From Dastarcus helophoroides (taxonomy: Eukaryota > Arthropoda > Insecta > Coleoptera > Bothrideridae): a stretch of 64,000 bases of DNA. The stretch covers positions 14,954,053-15,018,052 of the forward strand of contig CM053335.1 in NCBI GenBank assembly GCA_028583605.1. The letters run 5' to 3'. Shown piece by piece: positions 33,346 to 42,834 of the stretch (position 1 is its first letter; the number at the start of each line of letters is the position of its first letter). The position numbers and the translations under genes were made by a program. The notes under the pieces are model-generated. The model was not told the DNA's origin and ran no database searches. It worked only from the letters and a program-made list of their open reading frames with translations.

Positions 33346-35378
33346 TAATGAAGCACTGGACCACGTTCGCGAATTTTTTTAAACGATGTTATTATTTTTC
33401 GAATGCTTTGGACACTGGCAATTCTCGAACCAAGAACTAAAATTCATTTTGGTCAAAATTGTCCAAAACAAATTTAATTTTCTGGCTGCTGCATTTGTGA
33501 ATTCTCAAATCACAAAAGTGTAGTCGTATTCTTAGAGGTTTCAGCTGCAGGGGTCTGGCAACCCGGTAATTGACGTGTGTGTCAGAAAATCTGAGAAAAT
33601 GCAGGCTCCTGTAGGAAACAAAATAATGCTGGATATGTGGTAATACTAAAATTGAGGTTATCCAGATTTAACTTCACTTCTATATCCTGAATAATTCATC
33701 GAATAGTAATGTAATTGGAACTAAGCACTCTGGGGTTCATATTTTGCTTAACTCTAATGCTGTTGTATTTCGTATATGTTACGAGATATAGGGTCTGAAT
33801 ATGCGTTACTAGGATCTAGTTATTATAGTCAGATTAATTTCCTTTCTCTCTGAAAACGGACTTACTTTATGGTCCAATATTTGGTATCAGCTACGAGCTA
33901 CGGTGTAAATATTGGAGCATTTATATAATCCGCTTTAAACCTTAATGACTCCTTATTAGACACGTTTTCGCTGGCGAGAAAAATTCTAAATATATGTTAA
34001 ACGCTTGAGCTGCTAAGATAGGGTTAATTGACTTCTGAAATTACACTTAAATGTGACAATAGGTGAGTTTTAAGCTGCGTCTTGTCAAGTGTTTTTTAGT
34101 ATTTGCATTCTTCAGCATTGCGTACTCATGATTTCAAACATAAATATTTGTAGGGCGACCCCACGATACACCTTTTCAGCGCGATCTAGATGTTTTTAAA
34201 GATCGTATTTTTGTGGTGGTAGGTTTTTGCCCCATTTCCTCTTCGGGGGATGTTATTTCCTTTGTATATCTTAAATGAAATCTTCCAGTCAATTATTAAA
34301 AAGGGGTCAAAGAGGGATGTTAATTTGCGTGGAAATATTAGCCGTAATTACAAAAGCGACGAGGAAGAGCAGTCCGAAATTTATTGTTAGCTTCGCATCA
34401 CTTCATTGTTCCAAATAAATTATTTCAACTTGCTGTCTCGGCAACTGTTTCGGAAATTAATGACAGCAATAACTGCGCCTTGTCAGATCTAATTAAAATA
34501 TCTCCGTCTGAATGCCTTATCTCCACGTAAGATGGCTCTCGAGGGCCATTGTTAAGTCACTCATAATGAATATACCGCATCTTGCTGTGCTGCTCCGTTA
34601 AGAAAGCGCTAAGTTGAGCCAGCGAGTTCTTTGGCGGAGTCATACTTCTTCTTTCTGCGTCAGAATACGTTATGACCGTTGCCTTATCGGAGCGTGCCAT
34701 GCTCGCTCGAGCCCATTTCTCCGAGGATAACAGTAATTTAGCTCTAATCTCAGAAGTTGTATGCAATTTTTACGACGCACAAATATCATAAAAAAAGTCT
34801 TAAGTTGGCCTTGGAAGTCGAAGGTGCACACAAATAACTCAACATCGATACCCAACTAGAAGATGATTTACTGTGTAATGTATTGAAAGGTGTTACTCGA
34901 ATTTCTATCAACTGGATGCTGCAATTTTTTAAAGAGAATTCTCTTTTAGAGTAAACCAAGATAAATTGGATATTGTTTTGAAGAAACTGCGGATGGATTC
35001 GTCAAAACTTCTTCTAAATTTCAGTATCTTAGAGTTGAGAAATTTAGATTATGTTCTTCTAAGACGTTGATATCTGTCATAGTGTTTGTTTTCAGATTGC
35101 TTTAAGTCGGAGATAAATGGATCTACCAAAGAATTTCTGACGGATTCAAGTCCGTGTTTCCAAAGGGTTCACATTCATAATTTTAGTTGGAGAGTGATCT
35201 TTACGGTCATTATTTCTATCTATGGAGAATCTTCTTTTTATAGAAGTTCTAAACAAGCAGATTTTTTGTCGATAATACAACTTATTTCCCTTCAACGAGG
35301 GTACATCGCCATCTATTTAGTTTTCGCCTTCTACTCGCAATACTCCAGGGGCTTCCTCTTCTTATATTGCATTGGCTA
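33346..35378. other. Non-repetitive stretch, no gene seen
   Basis: About 2 kb of mostly unique DNA. 34380-34760 is GC-richer and could be conserved non-coding sequence. No exon supported. The small segment around 35205-35255 resembles a piece found in the 54-kb satellite (tctatagaag context). Confidence 0.4.
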
Positions 35379-36050
35379 TCAGAGGTTTGTTATCGTCACA
35401 ACTATTTTAATTTTGTTAACTGCAGCTCGGAATAGCTGGTTGTTGCTGCAATTATACCAGTATCTATCTTAGGTTTTTGAGCCATGACGCACGTCTTCTG
35501 CTAACATTCCTCTTGCTACCAATTTTCCCTTGAACTATTAGTTGGAGAAATCGGTATTTGGAGCCTCTCAGTATGTGGCCGAGGTATTGGAGCTTTCTTC
35601 TCTTACTGGTTGAAATACAGAACTTGTCTCTTGATTAAAAAACACAACAAAAGTTGCTATAACGTGTTTCCACAGCCAAGCTGTCATCTTCATCTTCAGA
35701 GAGAGCAATTTTTGAAGATAACCAAGGACCAGTCCGTTCCACCAAAAATTTTTTTAATGGTGTTAATGGTTTCGTAATATTTTCCCATTATAATCAGAAC
35801 TGTGACATTAGTGATCTGTTCTGTCCAGGGGATACGCCACATTCTTCGGTAGCACCCCATTTCAAAGGTTCGTAGTTTGTCCATATGGTTCTTCTTGAGA
35901 GTCCATGCTTCAACTTCATATAAAAGCGTGGAGAATACGTAGCGACGCCGCATTCTCATTTTGAGTCTTATACTGATGTCTCAACTGGTAAACAGTTGTT
36001 TCATTTTAAAAAATACGGATCTGGCTGTTTCTATTCTTGATTCCAAGGGC
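35379..36050 (-). pseudogene. Broken LINE reverse-transcriptase C-terminus
   Basis: Reading the minus strand from about 36050, translated segments match the C-terminal region of LINE polyproteins often annotated endonuclease-reverse transcriptase. They include ESRIETARSVFFKM, YVFSTLLYEVEAWTL, FEMGCYRRMWRIPWTEQITN, KLQYLGHILRGSKYRFLQLI and RRRASWLKNLR. A TGA interrupts the frame before the YVFSTLLY segment (near 35970), and more stops lie in the distal part. The frame is split after NTIKK by a nested insertion (35613-35752). The terminal stop of the original frame is at 35379-35381. It is a different LINE lineage from the Jockey element at 23 kb. Only about the last 200 residues remain. Confidence 0.85.
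35613..35752. mobile_element. Hairpin-repeat family copy E nested in the LINE fragment
   Basis: It starts tgaaatacagaacttgtc, continues ttgattaaaaaacacaac, ggt-like and acagccaagctgtcatc words, then gaagataaccaaggaccag and ttccaccaaaa. It separates two LINE segments that are contiguous in related proteins (NTIKK and KLQYLGH). The first module is inverted relative to the gaagataacc module when compared with copies B and D. Confidence 0.75.
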
Positions 36051-36097
36051 ACATTAGGGTTATTCTTTGCGAGCGGACTGTACAAAAATGACAAAAA

Positions 36098-36275
36098 CGA
36101 CGTAACAGTTCTTAAAAATACCTAAGTTTTGAATTTGAAGCTGAGAGCAAAATAAGGTTTACGTAATAGTTTCTAAAAAATATCTATGTTTTTAATCTGA
36201 AGCTAAAAGCAAAATAAAGTTGACGTAATAGTTTCTAAAAACGATTTATGTTTTGAATTAAACTAAAAACAAAAG
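36098..36275. repeat. About 61-bp tandem repeat, 3 copies
   Basis: Units begin acgtaatagtttctaaaa (36101, 36161 and 36222 area) and contain gaagctaaaagcaaaataa. Divergence is moderate. Confidence 0.8.
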
Positions 36276-36299
36276 GGGGTTTCCTTCGAGAGTAAATTG

Positions 36300-37125
36300 T
36301 ACTTAAAAAAAGTTGTACGTGAAAAAAGTTACACGTGAAAAAAAGTTGTGCGTACAAAAAGTTGTACGTAAATAAAGTTGTACGTAAAAAAAGTTGTACG
36401 TACAAAAAGTTGTGCATGAAAAAAAGTTGTACGTAAAAAAAGTTGTACGTGAAAAAAGTTGTACGTGAAAAAAAGTTGTGCGTACAAAAAGTTGTACGTG
36501 AAAAAACTTTTACGTACAAAAATGTGAGCCTGAAAAAAAGTTGTACGTAAAAAAGTAGTACGTAAAAAAAGTTGTACGTGAAAAAAACTTGTACGTACAA
36601 AAAGTTGTACGTGAAAAAAAGTTGTACGTGAAAAAACTTGTACGTACAAAAATGTGAGCGTGAAAAAAAGTTGTACGTAAAAATGTAGTGCGTAAAAAAA
36701 GTTGTACGTGAAAAAAGTTGTACGTACAAAAAGTTGAGCGTGAAAAAAAATTGTACGTAAAAAAGTAGTACGTAAATAAAGTTGTACGTACAAAAAGTTA
36801 AGCGTGAAAAAAAGTTGTACATAAAAAAAGTTGTACGTGAAAAAAAGTTGTACGTAAAAAAATTGTACGTGAAAAAAAGTTGTACGTACAAAAAGTTGTA
36901 CGTGAAAAAAGTTGTACGTACAAAAAGTTGAGCGTGAAAAAAAAGTTGTACGTAAAAAAAGTAGTACGTAAAAAAAGTTGTACGTGAAAAAAGTTATACG
37001 TACAAAAAGTTGTACGTGAAAAAAACGTTGTACTTACAAAAAGTTGTGCGTGAAGAAAAGTTGTACGTAAAAAAAGTTGTTCGTGGAAAAAAGTTGTGCG
37101 TGAAAAAAGTTGTACGTAAAAAAAG
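36300..37125. repeat. 17-18-bp minisatellite, about 46 copies
   Basis: Units alternate among gtgaaaaaagttgtac, gtacaaaaagttgtac and gtaaaaaaagttgtac, so each junction carries the palindrome GTACGTAC or a variant. Long minus-strand frames of 218 and 154 codons (Phe/Tyr/Thr-rich) come from the periodicity and not from a gene. Confidence 0.95.
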
Positions 37126-37443
37126 TTGGAATTGTCGGAAGTTTGAATGACTCTTGCTTTACCTAAAAACTTACTGCTTCTAACAATTTGATAATAAGTA
37201 CCTGTTCAGAGGCTGACTTATTTTATATTGTCACACAACTTTGTCACTTTCCCATTGCTGTATGCGAATCGAAACAGTTACCCGCGTTTTGTTACATCGC
37301 ACAGACGTTTCGTTTTCAATTTCTCGCTACAAATTATCAGTTCGTAATAAAGATCGAAGTGTCGACGTCTGTGCATTTTGGGTATTCCCCGCACGCTCGA
37401 TTTGCTCCTAATCGAAACTAAAAAAACTGTATTAACTTTTCAG
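37126..37443 (+). other. Intron segment before the mib1 exon
   Basis: Unique DNA ending in the acceptor attaacttttcag, with the AG at 37442-37443. No additional exon is apparent. Confidence 0.6.
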
Positions 37444-37595
37444 GATCTCGAAGGCGATACTCCGCTGCATGATGCAATTTCCAAGAAACGTGACGACATG
37501 CTAACTCTTCTGTTGGATCATAACGCCGACATTACTTTGACTAATAACAACGGTTTTAATGCCCTACACCATGCAGCTTTGCGAGGAAATCCAAG
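37444..37595 (+). CDS. mib1: Internal exon of mind bomb (E3 ubiquitin ligase), ankyrin region
   Basis: A 152-nt exon between ttttcag and AAG|gtaagt, encoding 50 codons plus two bases. It translates as [19 protein letters not shown], then a run containing [20 protein letters not shown] and HHAALRGNP. That is one complete ankyrin repeat and the start of the next. This segment is highly conserved in animal Mib1 proteins. The split final codon (AG plus one base) fits the Ser expected after GNP. Mib1 ubiquitinates the Notch ligands Delta and Serrate in signal-sending cells and promotes their endocytosis; the ankyrin region lies between the N-terminal MIB/ZZ domains and the C-terminal RINGs. No other exon of the gene was found here, so both flanking introns appear very long. 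Confidence 0.92.
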
Positions 37596-37601
37596 GTAAG
37601 T
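37596..37601 (+). other. mib1 5' splice site (gtaagt)
   Basis: A consensus donor after AAG. The intron's first bases (gtaagtgcaatttatgaat) match the start of downstream repeat units (ttaagtgcaatttatgaat at 38657), so the donor lies at the edge of a repeat. Confidence 0.8.
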
Positions 37602-37841
37602 GCAATTTATGAATTTCGCGGTTTTCGGCAAACACGAGGAGAATATCGGATCATCAGCGTCGGTGAGTCCTAATTTGACGTCATCGGTGTAAATAAAGCA
37701 ACCTAAAAATTTATGAATTTCACGGTTTTCGGCAAAAAAGAGGAGAATATTGGATCATCAGCGTTGGTGATTCCTAATTTGACGTCATCGGCGTAATTAA
37801 AGCAACTTAAAAATTCAGCAGTTTGGTGGATTTTTGATAAA

Positions 37842-38060
37842 CAAATCGTCGCGTTGGCGTTGGAATTCCAAATCGTTGTGTTGGCGTTCGAATTCCAAAT
37901 CGTTGCGTTGGCGTTCGAATTCCAATTCGTTGTGTTGGCGTTCGAATTCCAAATCGTCGTGTTGGCGTTCGAATTCTTAATAGTTGCGTTGGCGTTTGAA
38001 TTCCAAATCGTCGTGTTGGCGTTCGAATTCTTAATAGTTGCGTTGGCGTTTGAATTGTTT
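37842..38060. repeat. 27-bp array 1, about 8 copies
   Basis: The unit is gttgtgttggcgttcgaatt plus ccaaatc. Because 27 is divisible by 3, the array is open in several frames and yields 9-residue peptide repeats such as VLAFEFQIV. It always occurs at the same place inside the larger repeat. Confidence 0.95.
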
Positions 38061-38806
38061 TTGTGGTTCATTCGACTTGACGTTGAAGATATTGCATTAG
38101 AAGCTCGTTTGCGTTAATATTGGTGTTGTCTTCAATTGCAGTTTTCGGTAAAAGCATGGAGAATGTTCCGATAGAGCTTTAGCGTCGGTGTTTTTTAATT
38201 TAATATAGAGGGCCTAATTAAAAATACATAAAAATTAACCAGTATTTTGCTTATATTTAAATAATAAATAGTATTCGAGTTGTTTCATTTTCGTGGTTGA
38301 TTTGTTGTGACATGAGACTCCTGCAAATATCAATTTAGAAACGTGTTTATGTATATATTTTTGAGGTCTTCAATTGCAGTTTTCGGTAAAAGCATGGAGA
38401 ACGTCTTTGTGGAGAGTGAAAAATGTCAAATCAGGAACGCATTTAGGTTACATTTTTTGACGTTTTCAATTGCAGTTTTCGGTAAAAGCATGGAGAGTGA
38501 AAAATGTCAAATCAGGAACGCATTTAGGTTACAATTTTGTGTGTCTTCAATTGCAATTTTCGGTAAAAGCATGGAGAATGCCCTGATAGAGTTAGCCTCG
38601 ATGTTCCTTAATTAATTCTAGAGAGCTTAATTAAAAATACATAAAAATTAACCAGTGTTAAGTGCAATTTATGAATATCACGGTTTTTGACAAAAGCAAG
38701 GAGAATGTCCCGATACGGGCATCAACGTCGGTAATTTTTAATTTGACGTAATTAGTGTAATTAAAACAACTTAAAAATTCAGCAGTTTGGCGGATTTTTG
38801 ATAAAC

Positions 38807-38972
38807 GAATCGTCGCGTTGGCGTTCGAATTCCAAATCGTTGTGTTATTGTTCGAATTCAAAATCGTTGCGTTGGCGTTCGAATTCCAGATCGTTGTGTT
38901 GGCGTTCGAATTCCAATTCGTTGTGTTTGCATTCGAATTCCTATTCGTTGTGTTGGCGTTTAAATTGTTTTT
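38807..38972. repeat. 27-bp array 2, about 6 copies
   Basis: Same unit as at 37842, with more substitutions (for example ttattgttcgaattc). Confidence 0.9.
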
Positions 38973-39258
38973 GTGGTTTATTCTACGTGACGTAGAAGAT
39001 ATTTCATCAGAAGCTCGTTTGCGTTAATGTTGGTGTTGTCTTTAATTGCAGTTTTTGGTAAAAGCATGGAGAATGTTCCGATAGAGCTTTAACGTCGGTG
39101 TTTTCTTATTTAATATAGAAGGCCTAATGAAAAATACATAAAAAATAACCAGTATCTTGCATATTTTTGACAAATATTTAAATAATAAATAGAGAACAAA
39201 AAATCTAACGTTAGTATTCGAGTTGTTTCCTTTTCGTGGTTGATTTGTAGTGATATGG

Positions 39259-40189
39259 TGATACCGCGTTAGTCGTGATAACATTTTTTTAGGAGGATTG
39301 ACCGGGAGGAACGGCCAATTTGGGCGAAAATAACTAATTTTTGGTTTAAGAACGTCATCGCCAAGTGTTTTCAAACAGAAAAAGACGGTGTCCCTTATAA
39401 ACATGGAAGACGACAACTATCGCTCAAAGATGGCAGTACTTACGATACGTGTCGTTAGAAACTAGAAAATATGGCGGTTGACGTTCATAGATGGCAGCAC
39501 GAAAGAAGACGCGTCGTTTGAAAATCACACAAGGAAAATGGCGGATAACGGTCACAAGGCTTGAAAAATGAGAAAATAGAAGGCTTTAACCGTAAATCCA
39601 GGCAATTTGGCAGTGAAGCACTGCGAATGTTGATTAGAAACAACTGCCACGAAATTAAGAATACGTACCGCAAATAAAAAAATCAAATATTAACGGAAAA
39701 AGCACACTCTGCGAGCACGTGGCTTGAAATTCTCGAACGGAAATTTTGTCAGGCTGAAAGGGGGCAAGGTGAATGATGCAAGCAGTATTAAACAAACAAA
39801 CAAACAAAAAAAATAACACTAATAAACACTGAACAAGAAAAAAAAATGCAAAAAAAAATAAAATAAAATACTTACGGTTTTTAAGCTGGGGTCGCAACGA
39901 TGCACTATCAATGTCGTACGTCGGCGTCGGTGGAAAATTTGCGGTCAAAGCGCTAGGCAAATGAGCAAAGGTCGCAATGGGAACTGGGCGGCTGAAGATT
40001 CTCGACGGTTGGAGAAATCTTGCGCTGGTGGAGTACTGGCGTCGACGACAGCAGTAAGGGAACTAAAACTTACTCCCGAGGGAAGTGAGTGAATCACAAT
40101 TCACTCATTAGGGGTGCCTAGCGCTTTGATGCAGCGAGTGTCGTCAAAAGCGGGAAAATTGAAAATATATTTATTTCGCTCCGGTATCA
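39259..40189 (-). repeat. 3' LTR of the pol-less element
   Basis: It is the downstream LTR because the polypurine tract adjoins it at 40190. It contains an (aaac)n/A-rich tract near 39790-39870 and four ATGGC-type motifs (39438, 39471, 39490 and 39538 area). Confidence 0.93.
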
Positions 40190-40203
40190 TTCTCCCTCCC
40201 TCC
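40190..40203 (-). promoter_or_regulatory. Polypurine tract
   Basis: On the minus strand GGAGGGAGGGAGAA directly precedes the LTR start TGATACCG, the expected primer site for plus-strand DNA synthesis. Confidence 0.85.
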
Positions 40204-40976
40204 GGTGACGACACTCTGGTGAAAGTGAATTTTCGCGGTGATAGTGCGACGCTGCTTCCCCTAGCATTTATTTTCCAACAACAAAATACAAAAGTCTTAA
40301 ATCTAACTTAACCTAACATAAAAATGGCTATCTTATCGAAGATAGCTGTCACGCCTCGGGTAAGGACGTAACCACAGTCTTCCTCGCGGACATCTTCTTC
40401 AAAGATGTGGTGTAGTGACAGCTTCGTGAACTGGTTGCTCCTTCTTCTTCGCTGGTGTCGTCTCCTTGGAAATGGGTCCTTGGAATAGACGGGGAGAGGC
40501 AATGGGGCCTCTGTCGAAGAGGAATGGGTCCTCTTGACGAAAAAGAAGAAATTATGGCGAGGAAAGTGTCCTCGAAAGGTTGGCGAGAGTCAATGGGGAC
40601 TCTGCCAGAGAGGAAGTGAATCCTCTGGAAATTGCTAGAAGGAAACGAAAGTTGGTCCTCGCAAGAGGAAGGTGAAGAGAAAATGGTTCCTCTCGATCAC
40701 GAAGCGGTCGTAGTTCGGGTCCTGGCGTCGAGTTGGTCCTGGTGTCGAGTTGGTCGCTGATGATGCGCGGTCACTAGCACTGCACTACACTACACTCGCG
40801 CACTGCACTTCTTAATCTAACTTAAATCTACGAACAATGTTTGCCTAATCCTATTAACAATGTTTCCCTAATTCTACCTTAACCTAGGAGAGTTTTTCCA
40901 CTTTGTCTTTTCACCTCACTGTACTTCACTGCACTATGGCTTCGAACGTCCTAATGAGGCGTGGAAGGTTGGCTCA
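40204..40976 (-). other. Non-coding 3' region of the LTR element
   Basis: About 770 bp between the long frame and the polypurine tract. I find no reverse-transcriptase or integrase motif in any frame. It contains repeated gaggaag/ggtcctc words (about 40370-40700) and a CACTACACTACACT tract near 40779. Confidence 0.7.
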
Positions 40977-42770
40977 TTAAAAAAAAAGGTGTAGGGGAAT
41001 ATCTGGTAGCTCGAGTCGGTCGGGTGTCCTGAAACGTCTGCTAGGGTCGGCATTGTAACGACAAAAGTAGTGTTCGACAATTGGAGGCAGATCCGCTGGC
41101 GGTGGCTCCGGGGGAGGCGGTTCAGCTGGAAGCGCGAAACTGGGGCGAGCTTTCTTGGCAAAGTCAGTCGCGGATTGCTCAGCCTCTTCGGAAGTCGAAA
41201 TTCCGAATTTTCGCTGAAACTGTGGGGCTAAGGGGACTCGAGCTAGACGCTGTCGTGGGTTTATGTCTCTGGAACAAAAGTATTTCGCGGGACTCGCGAA
41301 AGAAAATTTCGCGGTAGCGCAAGGGAGTTTCGCAGTCGCGCAAGTCGGTTTCGCAGTCGCGCAAGTCGGTTTCGCAGTCGCGCAAGTCGGTTTCGCAGTC
41401 GTGCAAGTCGATTTCGTGGTTGCGGCGGTCGCTGGTGCGTAACTGGAAGTCATGGAGCTGGCGATGGTGGAGTTCGTGACTGCGGAAAGGGGAGCATTCG
41501 CAACTGCTGGGGATCTCGCGGCTTCTACCGCAAAAACGGAGAATTCCGCAACCTTAGTAACGGAATTAGAATAATTTGCGATCTTTGTCGCAGAATCAGG
41601 GCAAATCGCGACCTCTGTCGCGGAATTCAGAGAATTCGCGAGCTCTGTCGCGGAATTGGAGGAATTGGCGAGCTTTGTCGCGGAATCAGGGCAATTTGCG
41701 ACCTCTGTCGCGAAATTGGGGCAATCTGCGAGCTCTGTCGCGGAATTTGAGGAATTCGTGAGCTCTGTCGCAGAATCAGGGTAATTTGCGAGCTTTGTCG
41801 CGAAATTGGGGCAATCCACGAGTTCTGTCGCGGAATCGGAGCGATTCGGGACAGTACCCGCGGAATTGGTGGGCGTCGTGATGGTGGCGACCTTAGTAGC
41901 TGAAATCGCGTCATCTTCGACTGTATTCGCGAGACTAGGACATCTCGCAACCTCTGTTACGGATCTGAAGAATGTTGCGAACTCAGTCTCGGACTCCGCG
42001 CATCTCGCAGCTTTAGTCGCTGAAACGGGAGCAGTGACAGTAACAGAGTTATTAATAGGGGTCAACCGTGCATCCCTGATTTCGGCTAAGGACATAAGAA
42101 ATTGGTTGAAAGTTGCATTCACGGTCTCGATAATATTTGCGAGATCTGGCGCGGAATTGGGGGATTTCGCGACCTTGGCCGGGGAATTGGAACAATTTGC
42201 GACCTCAGTCGTTAATCTGGAATAATTCTCGAACTCGGCCTTAGAGGTTGGAGATCTGATTAGCTTAGTCTTGGGATTGAGAGTTTTCGCGGGTGGAAAA
42301 TCTGTTGCGACTTCTGTCACGAAATTGGGACGATCCGCGAGAATAGCAGCCGCGAATGACTCGACCGCGGAAGTCAGAACCGCTGAACTTAGATGCCTGG
42401 AACTTTCAGAAGTTATTTGGTTCACCAATTCCTGGAGCGCCAGTGATCTTTGGTTCCATCCAGCGTAGGTGTAAGGGAATGTGCTTATGGTGTTCTCGAA
42501 GATTCGTAAATGCCTTCGGGATGCTGCGGACAGGATTCCTTCGTTCTTAATCTGGTAGACGGTCTCATGAATAAAATCGAATGCCGCCAAAGCTTCACTA
42601 GATGGCTCATAGCGAAAATCATCTTTGCCAGATTGCAACGTCTTAGTAACAGAAGCAGACGAAGTCCTTGAACCGCGATCTTCGAGCGTAGGCTGGTATC
42701 TGTTTCGGGATTGTTGGGCGCCATATTGTTGCTGCGAACAAAATTGTCTACTCCTCCGCATAGACGACAT
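40977..42770 (-). CDS. 597-residue repeat-rich protein of the LTR element
   Basis: The only long frame of the retroelement, starting 64 bp after the 5' LTR; position suggests a Gag-like role, but I do not recognise the family. Residues 1-50 are Gln/Arg/Ser-rich. Residues 55-145 look like a compact helical domain (AAFDFIHETVYQIK, ALQELVNQI). Residues 311-410 are ten in-register decapeptides of the form NSATELANCP, with degenerate copies from about 160. Residues 455-488 hold about five TCATAKP heptapeptides. A Pro-rich stretch (PPPPEPPPADLPP) is near 551-563. There is no CCHC knuckle and no protease motif. A host gene captured by a retroelement is an alternative. The uninterrupted frame supports recent coding function. 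Confidence 0.75.
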   Translation of the reverse strand: MSSMRRSRQFCSQQQYGAQQSRNRYQPTLEDRGSRTSSASVTKTLQSGKDDFRYEPSSEALAAFDFIHETVYQIKNEGILSAASRRHLRIFENTISTFPYTYAGWNQRSLALQELVNQITSESSRHLSSAVLTSAVESFAAAILADRPNFVTEVATDFPPAKTLNPKTKLIRSPTSKAEFENYSRLTTEVANCSNSPAKVAKSPNSAPDLANIIETVNATFNQFLMSLAEIRDARLTPINNSVTVTAPVSATKAARCAESETEFATFFRSVTEVARCPSLANTVEDDAISATKVATITTPTNSAGTVPNRSDSATELVDCPNFATKLANYPDSATELTNSSNSATELADCPNFATEVANCPDSATKLANSSNSATELANSLNSATEVAICPDSATKIANYSNSVTKVAEFSVFAVEAARSPAVANAPLSAVTNSTIASSMTSSYAPATAATTKSTCTTAKPTCATAKPTCATAKPTCATAKLPCATAKFSFASPAKYFCSRDINPRQRLARVPLAPQFQRKFGISTSEEAEQSATDFAKKARPSFALPAEPPPPEPPPADLPPIVEHYFCRYNADPSRRFRTPDRLELPDIPLHLFF

Positions 42771-42810
42771 CTCAGGGACGGAGAACGAGATCCTTATCGA
42801 AGGATATTAG

Positions 42811-42829
42811 CCACACGTTGGGCACGCCA
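42811..42829 (-). promoter_or_regulatory. Primer-binding site, tRNA-Lys-like
   Basis: On the minus strand TGGCGTGCCCAACGTGTGG lies 5 nt inside the 5' LTR. It matches the complement of the tRNA-Lys 3' end (TGGCGCCCAACGTGGGG) apart from a two-base insertion and one substitution. Confidence 0.7.
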
Positions 42830-42834
42830 TTAAA

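Larger units (their letters stand above)
37602..39258 (+). repeat. Dispersed repeat family downstream of the mib1 exon, first block
   Basis: It is made of recurring modules: gcaatttatgaat...cggttttcggcaaa, gtcggtgatttctaatttg, the 27-bp arrays, ttcaattgcagttttcggta followed by aaagcatggagaatg, and aatctagagagcttaattaa. The same modules recur at 43760-46000, and inverted at 32440-33345. The LTR retroelement at 39259 interrupts it. Confidence 0.85.

Noticed and set aside
34557..34766. 69-codon minus-strand frame in a GC-richer stretch
   Set aside because: No domain, no splice-site support and overlapping another short frame; non-coding conserved sequence is at least as likely.
35086..35472. 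128-codon plus-strand frame
   Set aside because: Its 3' half is antisense to the broken LINE C-terminus and the rest has no recognisable domain.
36235..36891. 218- and 154-codon minus-strand frames rich in Phe, Tyr and Thr
   Set aside because: They are translations of the 17-18-bp minisatellite with no start context, domain or non-repeat portion.
41806..42225. 139-codon plus-strand frame inside the LTR element
   Set aside because: It lies antisense to the 597-residue frame and mirrors its decapeptide repeats; the LTR, primer-site and polypurine orientation support the minus strand.
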